From assembly GCA_045638265.1 (NCBI GenBank), contig JAZUBA010000073.1, positions 1 to 18,666 of the forward strand: 18,666 nt of DNA, given 5' to 3'. The notes under the pieces are model-generated. The model saw only the letters and a program-made list of their open reading frames with translations, ran no database searches and was not told where the DNA came from. The DNA is from RGIG4140 sp045638265. Lineage in GTDB: Bacteria > Pseudomonadota > Alphaproteobacteria > CAAHEQ01 > UBA3637. Positions 1 through 6,525 of this stretch are shown piece by piece. A program made the translations under genes and the position numbers. Numbering within the stretch: the stretch's first letter is position 1; every line of letters starts with the position of its first letter.

Positions 1-219
1 AAAAACACGCAACATCGGATTATCTATTTCTTCCGATACAGTCAAATACAAACCATTTTTCAATCGTATCAACACTGCTAACAAAATTGGATACTCTTTT
101 GTTTCATCTTGAATAATTTCTATATCATCAATTTCGGTACCTATAATTTGAGGGTATAAAAATGAAATATCTAAAAACTGATTTGCAGATTTTAATTTTT
201 GAATTTTGAAAAACAAGCA
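1..219 (-). CDS. Partial open frame running off the left edge, unknown protein
   Basis: The minus strand is open for 73 codons from just after a TAA at 220-222 to the window edge. The translation looks like real protein (segments FLDISFLYPQIIGTEIDD and YPILLAVLIRLKNGLYLTV), with mixed hydrophobic and acidic stretches. I do not recognise a family. There is no ATG near the beginning; the only early start is a TTG at 214-216 without a Shine-Dalgarno, and a terminator hairpin lies directly upstream at 222-246. It is therefore either a 5'-truncated remnant or a gene with an unusual start. The 3' part is outside the window. Confidence 0.4.
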
Positions 220-221
220 TT

Positions 222-246
222 AAAAAAGTCCCATTTTCAGGGACTT
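222..246 (-). terminator. Rho-independent terminator, minus strand
   Basis: Seven-bp stem AAGTCCC (226-232) with GGGACTT (240-246) and a 7-nt loop. Read on the minus strand the stem is followed by a run of six T, so it would end transcription coming from the glycosyltransferase remnant side. Confidence 0.6.
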
Positions 247-252
247 GTTTTA

Positions 253-419
253 TTATTGGTACAGCTCGCTTAACGAATACCGAGCCAAGCATTTAGCGGA
301 TTTCAAAAAGTTACTGGAAAAATTTAATTATTTATTCCGAAACAATTAACTCAAAGTATTTTTTTGTTTTTTTTGACATAATTTTCCTTTGGGTATCAAA
401 ATAACAATTTAAATAATTT
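253..419 (-). other. Degraded stretch between glycosyltransferase remnant and terminator
   Basis: No intact gene is visible. On the minus strand an ATG at 377-379, preceded by an AAAGGA Shine-Dalgarno, opens only 15 codons (MSKKTKKYFELIVSE) to a stop at 332-334. A second open piece in another frame runs from 327 to a TAA at 253-255 (ending AKCLARYSLSELYQ), directly before the terminator. On the plus strand 248-348 is also open (ending LEKFNYLFRNN). The minus pieces could be the two ends of one decayed small gene; this is inference. I recognise no family. Confidence 0.25.
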
Positions 420-1329
420 TTATGGTTTAAAGTTTTTTATTTCATCATAATTTGCTGTTTTTTTAGCATATTCCCAATAAATATCACTATACATAAAGGA
501 ATTAGAATCTGGTGCACTATTTTTCCATGGTTTATAATTTGCAGTGAAATGAATAAGTTTTGGTTTTTTATTATACTGAATATGCTTTAATATAAATATC
601 TCAACATTCCAAACATCAGATATATATACAATCATCCGAAAACATAAAATTTAAAATATCTTGATCTAAGTATCTAAAATTATTTTTTCGTGCAATTTTA
701 AATGCCGCTTCTTCAAAATTATTTTTTCTTAATTTTTCCAAATTCATAACCAAAACGCCCGCGTTAAAATAATTGTCTGTTTTTTCCATCTTTAATTGAT
801 TTTTACAATAATTTTGCCATTCTTTAGATTGATTTCCAGAATATAAAGGTTGAGGAGCAACACCTAAAGACTTTCCATTTAAATTAATATCAAAAAGCTT
901 TCCAACATCTTCTTGTAAGATTTGATCTGCTTCTAAATAAACCGCTTTTTTATAATTTTTTAAGATTCTTGGGATAAAGAAACGATAGTATGTTGCAGCA
1001 TTAATATCACCTAATGTTTTTAAAGTATTTATATTTTTCTCATGTACTAATTTCTGAATATCTATTATTTGAATATTTATATTTTTTGATTGGGTTAAAT
1101 AAATAGATTGTGCATGATTTTCTGATATGTTATCTCCTAATATAAATATTTTATATGATCTATTAGGATCACTATGTGCTTTTATAGATTCAATTGTAAC
1201 AGGTAAAAAAGTAGCATAATTATCATCAACAGAAAACGAAATTATAACCTCATTTAATTTTTTTTCATTAATAAAAAAAACTACAATCATCAGGAAGGAT
1301 ACTATAAAAAATAAAAATTTTTTATCCAT
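420..1329 (-). pseudogene. Family 8 glycosyltransferase, frameshifted at a (TA)4 tract
   Basis: The frame starting at ATG 1327-1329 gives 237 residues. There is an N-terminal membrane segment (residues 5-20), then a GT8-type nucleotide-sugar transferase domain with AATYYRFFIP (111-120), the metal-binding region YLEADQIL (131-138), FNAG (188-191) and LDQDILN (221-227), before a premature stop. The family's C-terminal motif (IHF...KPW) continues in the next frame, down to the stop at 420-422. The switch falls in a (TA)4 run at 621-628; adding one TA unit restores one frame of about 306 residues, close to a normal GT8 length. The usual D-x-D motif here reads E-A-D, which may weaken metal binding. 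A weak AAAGAAAG lies upstream of the start. It may be a dead gene, or a phase-variable one caught in the OFF state. Substrate unknown. Confidence 0.8.
621..628. repeat. (TA)4 dinucleotide tract at the frameshift
   Basis: Four TA units lie exactly where the glycosyltransferase reading frame changes. With five units the minus-strand reading would continue as ...DCIYISDVWNV... into the downstream frame; four units give a stop two codons later. Confidence 0.7.
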
Positions 1330-1425
1330 TTTGGTTTTCTTTCTTTGTGTTTTAATTGTTATATTCTATTTTCTAAAGTGAACTGTTATTGAACCAGCAC
1401 AAATGCTTGAAAAGATAAAGAAAAA

Positions 1426-1445
1426 ACCGTCCAAAAACGGACGGT
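1426..1445 (-). terminator. Terminator of the tRNA-Leu gene
   Basis: Stem ACCGTCC (1426-1432) with GGACGGT (1439-1445) and a 6-nt loop. The minus-strand reading is followed by TTTTTT. It starts 9 bases beyond the tRNA 3' end and separates the tRNA from the glycosyltransferase gene. Confidence 0.8.
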
Positions 1446-1453
1446 ATTTTTAT

Positions 1454-1540
1454 TGGTACCTCTAGCCGGACTTGAACCAGCATGATCTTGCGATCAACAG
1501 ATTTTGAGTCTGTCGCGTCTACCAGTTTCGCCATAGAGGC
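1454..1540 (-). tRNA. tRNA-Leu (anticodon CAA)
   Basis: An 87-nt class II tRNA read on the minus strand. The acceptor arm GCCTCTA pairs with TAGAGGT (first pair a G-U wobble). The D-loop region holds AAACTGGTAGACGCG. The anticodon stem CAGA/TCTG encloses loop CTCAAAA, giving anticodon CAA, which reads UUG. A long variable arm (TTGATCGCAAGATCAT) is typical of leucine tRNAs. The T arm carries GGTTCAAGTCC. The 3' CCA is encoded (complement of 1454-1456). It has its own promoter and terminator. Confidence 0.97.
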
Positions 1541-1560
1541 AGCGTTTTCTGGATAAAGAC

Positions 1561-1589
1561 ACTATATATCTTTCTTTTTCACTTGTCAA
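1561..1589 (-). promoter_or_regulatory. Sigma-70-type promoter of tRNA-Leu
   Basis: On the minus strand, TTGACA (1584-1589), a 17-nt spacer and TATAGT (1561-1566). The predicted start lies about 14 nt before the mature tRNA 5' end, as expected for a stable-RNA gene. Confidence 0.85.
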
Positions 1590-1768
1590 GCACTTTTTTT
1601 AAAAAACTTGTTTTTTTTATAACTCTTTCATTTTGTTCGTTATTTTTTTTATATCATGTTCCCGTTAAGATGTTATCCTTTATTTGTAAAAATCACAACC
1701 TATGATTGTTGTATCGGTAAAAAAATATCTCAAAACTCCAAAAAATGAATTTTATCCCTCAAAAAAAA

Positions 1769-1797
1769 TTGAAAACCTAAATGAAAAATTATAAAAT
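1769..1797 (+). promoter_or_regulatory. Promoter of the NPY-repeat protein gene
   Basis: TTGAAA (1769-1774), 17-nt spacer, TAAAAT (1792-1797). Transcription would start near 1804, leaving a very short leader with AAGGAGG. An in-frame ATG at 1781 lies inside this promoter, which supports the start at 1820 instead. Confidence 0.65.
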
Positions 1798-1819
1798 AAG
1801 GTTATACAAGGAGGTTGTT

Positions 1820-2272
1820 ATGTTGTTAAATATCAAATTATCAATTTTTTTTGCTCTCTGTTGCTGTGTTTGTGTAACCCAAGTTCAAGCACGTTATTTG
1901 GGGCGTTTGTCCGATAATCCGTATGAGGCCGATTCCATTGCGAATCCGTATGGACGATATGGTAGTAGGCATTCACCGGATAGTATTAATAATCCGTATG
2001 GTGAATTTGGAAGTGAATATGGCTTTCATTCTGTTCGGAACAGATATGCCAGCGGAGATGATTCGCCAAAATTGTATGATGCAGAAGGAAATTTCAGAGG
2101 TAATTTAAATAATAATCCGTATGACCCCGATTCCATTGCGAATCCCCATGGACGATATGGTAGTAGGCATTCACCGGATAGTATTAATAATCCGTATGGA
2201 GTAGCGAATCCATATAATCCGGACAGTCCTCGTAATGCTTATGGCAGAGGTTGGGAAATTCGGTATGAATAA
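1820..2272 (+). CDS. Small exported protein with NPY/GRYGS repeats
   Basis: 150 residues. The start at 1820 is set by a perfect AAGGAGG (1809-1815) and by an N-terminus that then reads as a signal peptide: LLNIKLS, a hydrophobic core with several Cys, and a likely cleavage after QVQA (residue 24). The mature part is built from short repeats around NPY, DSIANPYGRYGSRHSPDSI and SINNPYG, with a central PKLYDAEGNFRGNL element. This is the layout of a widespread family of small periplasmic or secreted bacterial proteins with no established function. There is no membrane anchor and no catalytic motif; the mature part is hydrophilic and rich in Asn, Pro, Tyr and Gly. Two halves are nearly identical in DNA (1931-2001 and 2129-2199). 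It stands alone on the plus strand, with no clear terminator directly downstream. Confidence 0.85.
   Translation: MLLNIKLSIFFALCCCVCVTQVQARYLGRLSDNPYEADSIANPYGRYGSRHSPDSINNPYGEFGSEYGFHSVRNRYASGDDSPKLYDAEGNFRGNLNNNPYDPDSIANPHGRYGSRHSPDSINNPYGVANPYNPDSPRNAYGRGWEIRYE
1931..2199 (+). repeat. 71-bp direct repeat inside the NPY gene
   Basis: Copies at 1931-2001 and 2129-2199 differ at only two bases by eye (CCGTATGG against CCCCATGG). Both are in the same reading frame and encode the DSIANP(Y/H)GRYGSRHSPDS unit, pointing to recent internal duplication or conversion. Confidence 0.9.
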
Positions 2273-2911
2273 GGTGTTTGAAAGTGTAGGGCTGTTTGAT
2301 TATAGAGTAGGGGTAAGTGAATAGTTTTTGTTTTTTTAAGTATAGATATCTATTTGAATGATGATGTGCTTTTATTTTTGAACGGTAAAAAAAAAGATAG
2401 TTTTGTTTTGTGTTGATTGTTTATATAATTCAAATGTTTTTTTGTGATAATTAATGTTTTTTATTATGTTAAAATAACAGGCAATATTGTAGCGTGAAAC
2501 GTTTGCTGTGATAATCACTGAACAAGTTTTACGGACGAAGCAGACCGATTGTTGGTTAATTTTGCTGTGTAGAATGTATGTTTTTAAATGATGTGGTGTT
2601 TGCACATTATCTCTACTTAATATTTTCACATGTGTATATTTTGCTCATCTTATAATATAACTTTTAGCGGTTTCATATATCAGTATATGCATATGGACGA
2701 TACACAATATACATTGGCACATTATATACAATACACATTGGCACATTACATACATTATATCCACGATACATAAGGGCTGATGTTTATGTTTGTTCGGAAA
2801 ATGTGTTTCCTCGTGTTATAAACGATTTTATTTTGTTGAAGCGTGTATTTATTTTCAATATCTGATCAAGGATAGATAGATGTTAATGAACGGTGGTGAT
2901 TAGGGGTAAAA
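2273..2911. other. Long AT-rich intergenic stretch without a convincing gene
   Basis: About 640 bases between the NPY gene and the terminator of the surface-protein gene. The only sizeable frame (85 codons, minus, 2372-2629) lacks a Shine-Dalgarno and has low-complexity composition; I do not accept it. A pair of 24-bp tandem repeats sits at 2705-2752. I see no RNA gene here. Confidence 0.6.
2705..2752. repeat. Two tandem 24-bp units, non-coding
   Basis: Units 2705-2728 and 2729-2752 share the core CATTGGCACATTA and differ at two positions (T/C). Degenerate pieces of the same AT/AC-rich pattern (GATACA, ATTATAT) flank them to about 2775. No function is evident. Confidence 0.7.
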
Positions 2912-2943
2912 AAAACAATCACCCGAAAAAGAGTGATTGTTTT
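2912..2943 (-). terminator. Terminator of the surface-protein gene (bidirectional)
   Basis: Eleven-bp perfect stem AAAACAATCAC (2912-2922) with GTGATTGTTTT (2933-2943) and a 10-nt loop. Read on the minus strand it is followed by eight T. It lies 28 bases beyond the stop of the 854-residue gene and could also stop plus-strand transcription. Confidence 0.85.
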
Positions 2944-2970
2944 TATATGCAACTTCAAAAACCACAACGA

Positions 2971-5535
2971 TTATCTGGTTGTTTCATACACATATGGTGT
3001 TGTGGTTGTCGTCGTAGCCGGACGAGTTGTTGTCGTTGTCGTCGTAGCCGGACGGGTTGTAGTCGTTGTTGTCGTAGCCGGACGAGTTGTCGTCGTTGTC
3101 CGTGTGCCGGTATACGGAGGTGTGGTTGTCGTCGTAGCTGGACGAGTTGTAGTCGTTGTCCGTGTGCCGGTATACGGACGTGTCGTTGTTGTCGTAGCCG
3201 GACGAGTTGTTGTGGTTGTCCGTGTGCCGGTATATGTATTGGTTGTAGTCGTTGTCCGAGGATACGTTGTTGTATAAGAAGTCGTTATTCCTTGATTATA
3301 TTTATCAACCGAGAAATTTGTTGCAACACAAAGCGTATAACTTGTTGTAGTTGTTGACGTGTTTTGTTGATAAAAATTTGAACCAGATTTATACCATCGT
3401 TCAATACGACCGCCATTATCAACCCAATAATTCCCTGTATACGAACTACCAGCTAAATTTTCGTACTCACTTTTTGTAATAATGCGTTTGCCATTGACTT
3501 GACAGGCGTCTTTCGCATTAATTGACATAACACTATCATAAACATAACAGATTTGGTTATTACCTGAACAGCCCATGTATTCACAAGTCTTTTTGTTATT
3601 TGGATATGTCATACAAATATATCCGCTAGATTTACAATCTGATGTTGTTTGACATCCACTAGCTTGTACGTTATAATTTGGATCAATACACAAAGCTGAT
3701 TGCGTTGTTGTTTCAGAATAAGAACGTTTATAAGGTGTAGAATAATTTTCACAACATTTATACCATGATTCAACTGTTCCATTATTTTTTATCCAAACAG
3801 GACTACCGCTATAAGTTGACACATACGTCCATTCTTCCAATGTTGCTAAACGTTTACCAAAAGCACTACAAAAAGATTCAGGATTACCTGAGTAAGCAAA
3901 GTAGATACCACTACTACCACTTAAACAAAAATCCCCTGAACAACTACCTTTTTTACACACTTTGGATGTCTTAGTACTTTCAATACAAAAATATTGGTTA
4001 CTGCCATGTTTTTCTGCACAATCAGTATGTGTTTGACATTCATCAGCAGGTTTTTCAATAACAGAATCTTTATCAATACAGAAAGAAGGATATTTATCAG
4101 AAGAATATGGTGTTGATACATGAAGTGAACCATCACTCCATTTGAATGAATATTTTACAGTTCCGTTATCATTAATCCAAGAATAAGAATATGATTGATA
4201 ATCAATATACAAATATTCTTCTTTTGTTAACAGTCGTTTGTCAAATACAGCACAAAATGAAGCAGCATCACCTGATGCTATTGAGAGGTTACCCCGACAA
4301 TAGAGTTCACCTGAACAAGTTGCTTGTTTACATTCTTTTACGGTATCATCTCTTGTTATACATGCATATTTATTATTGTTGTTATATTTTTCTGCGCAAT
4401 CGACATGTGTTTGACATTCATCAGCTGGTCTTTCAATAACCGCACCTATTTCTATACAAAGTGCTGGTTGTGCAGTTGCAGAAAGAATATAAGAATAAGC
4501 TGAACCATCACTCTGTTTATAAGCACTTTTTATGGTTCCATTATCATTAACCCAAGCATAATCATATGTATAAGGATAATCAGAATACGACAATTCGTCT
4601 TTAGTTGCTAAACGATATCCTAAATTTTCACAGAATGTTTGTGCTTCCGATGAGAATACAGAGTTATTCCCTTTACAAAATACACCTCGTTTAGAACAAT
4701 CCGGATTGTAAGTATAGGTTCCTGTACCTGTATATGTTTCAGTATGCCAAGGCGTTGTTCCTGTTCCTGTATACCACGGTGTCGTCGTTGTTCCAGTATA
4801 CCAAGGCGTTGTCGTTGTTCCGGTGTACCAAGGCGTTGCTGTTGTAGTCGTATTTTCAATTAATGTTGTTTCTTCGTAATATTCTGTTGTTGTAATATCT
4901 TCACTCGGTTGAGTTGTTTCAACATTGTTCAATATCGGGTTTTGGTTGGCGTCAAATAAAAAGATTAACTGATTATCACCGTCTTGACATAAAATACCGT
5001 CATTATCCGTATGTCCGTTAATGCGTTGTTCCACCAAATTCATCATATTTGCCGTCATTTGAGAAGCTGATTTACAGATATCTTCAGGTACACCGTTTAA
5101 TGTCATATAATACCCTGTTTCGTCAAGGTCGCAAGGTGTTACAGATTCAGGATCTTGTCCGCATCCGTATGCAAAGGCATATCCGCCAGCGTTAATTGTT
5201 TCACCGTCATCATACGGCTCTCCTAATGACATAACCGCTTCATCTTCATGAATACCACTCATAAAAATAGCCAGTTGTGCGTTAAGTAGATTTAACTCAT
5301 TCACAACTTCATTAGAATGATATTTGTTCATGGCATAAGTGTATCCTTGAATACCACCGATGGATAAAACGCCTAAAACAGCCAATACACCGAGTATTTC
5401 CACCATTGAACGTCCGTGCTCCTGTGGATTGGTTGCGTCGGGCTGTGTTGCATTTTGTTGCGAATCGGATACAACCTTGTTTTTTGTTTCATCAGATACT
5501 AATGATTGATTTTGTTTGTGTTTTTTCTTTGACAT
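2971..5535 (-). CDS. Prepilin-like surface protein with four lectin-like modules and Thr-rich stalks
   Basis: 854 residues; the start is supported by AAGGAG five bases before ATG 5533-5535. Residues 1-41 form a hydrophilic leader ending in Gly41. Then follows RSMVEILGVLAVLGVLSIGG, a type IV prepilin-type segment with the conserved Glu at mature position 5 (E46). A pilin-like helix and head run to about 200. A Thr-rich linker (207-276) holds four PW(Y/H)T units. Four Cys-rich modules (about 280-406, 407-532, 533-655, 656-739) each carry a C...KR(L/I)xTxxE...W(I/V)...NG...LC(I/V) pattern resembling C-type-lectin-like folds. The first three continue with a CQTxxDC...C...C connector. Residues 751-854 are a mucin-like RPATTTTT/YTGTRTTTTT tail. 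By inference it is processed by prepilin peptidase, assembled at the cell surface, bound by disulfides, possibly O-glycosylated, and acts as an adhesin. No binding residues could be assigned. Confidence 0.85.
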   Translation of the reverse strand: MSKKKHKQNQSLVSDETKNKVVSDSQQNATQPDATNPQEHGRSMVEILGVLAVLGVLSIGGIQGYTYAMNKYHSNEVVNELNLLNAQLAIFMSGIHEDEAVMSLGEPYDDGETINAGGYAFAYGCGQDPESVTPCDLDETGYYMTLNGVPEDICKSASQMTANMMNLVEQRINGHTDNDGILCQDGDNQLIFLFDANQNPILNNVETTQPSEDITTTEYYEETTLIENTTTTATPWYTGTTTTPWYTGTTTTPWYTGTGTTPWHTETYTGTGTYTYNPDCSKRGVFCKGNNSVFSSEAQTFCENLGYRLATKDELSYSDYPYTYDYAWVNDNGTIKSAYKQSDGSAYSYILSATAQPALCIEIGAVIERPADECQTHVDCAEKYNNNNKYACITRDDTVKECKQATCSGELYCRGNLSIASGDAASFCAVFDKRLLTKEEYLYIDYQSYSYSWINDNGTVKYSFKWSDGSLHVSTPYSSDKYPSFCIDKDSVIEKPADECQTHTDCAEKHGSNQYFCIESTKTSKVCKKGSCSGDFCLSGSSGIYFAYSGNPESFCSAFGKRLATLEEWTYVSTYSGSPVWIKNNGTVESWYKCCENYSTPYKRSYSETTTQSALCIDPNYNVQASGCQTTSDCKSSGYICMTYPNNKKTCEYMGCSGNNQICYVYDSVMSINAKDACQVNGKRIITKSEYENLAGSSYTGNYWVDNGGRIERWYKSGSNFYQQNTSTTTTSYTLCVATNFSVDKYNQGITTSYTTTYPRTTTTTNTYTGTRTTTTTRPATTTTTRPYTGTRTTTTTRPATTTTTPPYTGTRTTTTTRPATTTTTTTRPATTTTTTTRPATTTTTTPYVYETTR
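2995..3234. repeat. Coding minisatellite, 30- and 60-bp units (Thr-rich tail)
   Basis: Tandem units encode RPATTTTTTT (30 bp, near the stop) and the longer YTGTRTTTTTRPATTTTT type (60 bp). All units are multiples of three, so unit gain or loss would change tail length without breaking the frame. The last units read into the C-terminus PYVYETTR. Confidence 0.9.
4738..4833. repeat. Coding minisatellite, 27-bp units (PWYTGTTTT)
   Basis: Four tandem copies of a nine-residue unit around TPWYTG, the last degenerate (TPWHTE), form the linker between the pilin-like domain and the first lectin-like module. All are in frame. Confidence 0.85.
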
Positions 5536-5569
5536 ATAAGCTCCTTATGTTGAAAATAAATCTGTAACC

Positions 5570-5598
5570 ATTGTAATTAAAGGTACGTTTATGTGCAA
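5570..5598 (-). promoter_or_regulatory. Surface-protein promoter with GTAC-centred palindrome in the spacer
   Basis: On the minus strand, TTGCAC (5593-5598), a 17-nt spacer and TACAAT (5570-5575). The spacer contains TAAACGTACCTTTA (5578-5591), a near-palindrome centred on GTAC. The predicted start is near 5563, with AAGGAG close behind it. A protein bound there would cover the promoter. The same element and -10 occur at the right end of the window. Confidence 0.75.
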
Positions 5599-5707
5599 CG
5601 ATTTCGCCTATAAGCCCAAAATAGGAGAAAAAAAGGAAATATTACAAACAAGCCAACAATTTCAAATCATAAAAATTAAAAAAAATGCAAAAAAGTGAAA
5701 AAAGTTG

Positions 5708-5735
5708 TTGCAATTTAACGTACGTTTAATTGCAA
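5708..5735. promoter_or_regulatory. 28-bp near-perfect palindrome, candidate operator
   Basis: Arms TTGCAATT and AATTGCAA surround the palindromic core AACGTACGTT; a single symmetric pair of positions breaks the symmetry. Read on the minus strand it aligns closely with the surface-protein promoter (TTGCA..TAAACGTAC.TT.AAT), but its -10 position reads TGCAAC. It is either a second binding site about 140 bp upstream or a decayed promoter copy. Confidence 0.65.
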
Positions 5736-5799
5736 TGGGTATGAGTGCTGTTATCCTTAATGTTTGTTGTCAAACTGCTTTTATTTAATCCTTAAAAAA

Positions 5800-5830
5800 A
5801 ACCGCTAAATGCATAAAACATTTAACGGTT
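5800..5830 (-). terminator. Terminator of the 187-residue gene
   Basis: Stem AACCGCTAAATG (5800-5811) with CATTTAACGGTT (5819-5830), one mismatch, 7-nt loop. The minus-strand reading ends in a run of T. It lies 30 bases beyond the stop at 5860. Confidence 0.8.
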
Positions 5831-5859
5831 CTGTATTTTAGATAAAATAATTTTTTAAT

Positions 5860-6423
5860 TTAACGAGATTGGTCGTTTTCTTTAATGTTTGAAAATTGTT
5901 GTTCAGATTCTTCAACTTTGTGGGCAAAATCTGATAACAACTGTTTAATTTGCGAATTGAATTCATTTGTTTCTGCTTGTGTTTCGCCATTTTCAGTATT
6001 TTGTTTCAATTTGTTTTTTAACTCGGAGAAATCAACATTGTCTTGCTTTTTATCGATGATTGGACCAAGGTTGCTTAATATTTCTTCAATTGAATTATTA
6101 GCATGTGCTGTTTCGCCATTTTCTTCAGCTTTTTCTAATATGTCATTTTTATAATCTTTTGTAATGATATCGTATCCCGGAAGCATCATATTTAATAGTT
6201 CATCACTTGAAACCTCAACATCAACAGATTCATTGTTTTTAATTGATTTTTTTAATGCATCAGTGATTTTTTGAAGTGTTTTTTTACTTTCCTCATTTGG
6301 TTCACGTATACCGTTTGGACCGAACAGTTCGTTCATATTTTCCATCACTCTGATTTTATCTTCTTTTGATAACTCATTTAATTTTTCAGCGAATTTTTTG
6401 CTTTTTTCAGCTTGGTTTGTCAT
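5860..6423 (-). CDS. Acidic helical protein of unknown function
   Basis: 187 residues from ATG 6421-6423, preceded by AAGGAGA. A longer in-frame start at 6477 is rejected because it lies upstream of the predicted transcription start. The protein is hydrophilic, rich in Glu, Lys and Asn, and almost certainly mostly helical. There is no signal peptide, membrane segment or recognised domain. Possible landmarks are KLNELSKEDKIRVMENMNELFGP near the N-terminus (quoted to give the helix-rich character), MLPGYDII, and two NGET tracts that could be linkers. It ends in NDQSR. It has its own promoter and terminator, so it is a single-gene unit between the glycosyltransferase and the surface-protein gene. 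I do not recognise a family; a cytoplasmic or secreted effector-like role is possible but unsupported. Confidence 0.75.
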   Translation of the reverse strand: MTNQAEKSKKFAEKLNELSKEDKIRVMENMNELFGPNGIREPNEESKKTLQKITDALKKSIKNNESVDVEVSSDELLNMMLPGYDIITKDYKNDILEKAEENGETAHANNSIEEILSNLGPIIDKKQDNVDFSELKNKLKQNTENGETQAETNEFNSQIKQLLSDFAHKVEESEQQFSNIKENDQSR

Positions 6424-6467
6424 TTTTTGTTCTCCTTTTTGTTGTTTTGTGTTATCTGACAATTTTG

Positions 6468-6496
6468 TGTATACCACATTAAAATACGATAGTCAA
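6468..6496 (-). promoter_or_regulatory. Promoter of the 187-residue gene
   Basis: On the minus strand, TTGACT (6491-6496), a 17-nt spacer and TATACA (6468-6473). The predicted start is near 6461, about 38 nt before ATG 6423. Confidence 0.75.
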
Positions 6497-6525
6497 TAAA
6501 AAAGTACACATTTTAATAATTTTTT

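Larger units (their letters stand above)
5536..5799. other. Regulatory region upstream of the surface-protein gene
   Basis: Holds the surface-protein promoter (5570-5598), its palindromic element, and a second, larger palindrome at 5708-5735. The rest (5600-5707 and 5740-5799) is very A-rich or T-rich with no gene visible. Confidence 0.6.

Noticed and set aside
248..348. Short plus-strand open frame (ending FNYLFRNN)
   Set aside because: No start or ribosome site, and it begins within the terminator hairpin; kept only as part of the degraded stretch.
1454..1540. tRNA-Leu as an integration site for the phage-like genes
   Set aside because: The tail-fibre cassette is more than 6 kb away, and I see no integrase and no repeated tRNA 3' end in the window.
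1781..1819. Longer start for the NPY-repeat protein
   Set aside because: The ATG lies inside the predicted promoter and would add a charged extension before a clean signal peptide; AAGGAGG marks 1820.
2372..2629. 85-codon minus-strand frame
   Set aside because: No Shine-Dalgarno, composition like random AT-rich sequence, no promoter, and no recognisable protein pattern.
2995..3234. Regularly spaced repeats suggesting a CRISPR array
   Set aside because: Units are contiguous, without unique spacers, and are in frame within a coding region.
2893..3357. Plus-strand Cys/Arg-rich and Val-rich open frames
   Set aside because: They are antisense shadows of the Thr-rich repeats of the surface-protein gene; their composition follows from the repeat and there is no independent signal.
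6424..6477. Longer start for the acidic helical protein
   Set aside because: It lies at the -10 region, upstream of the predicted transcription start, whereas AAGGAGA precedes the ATG at 6423.
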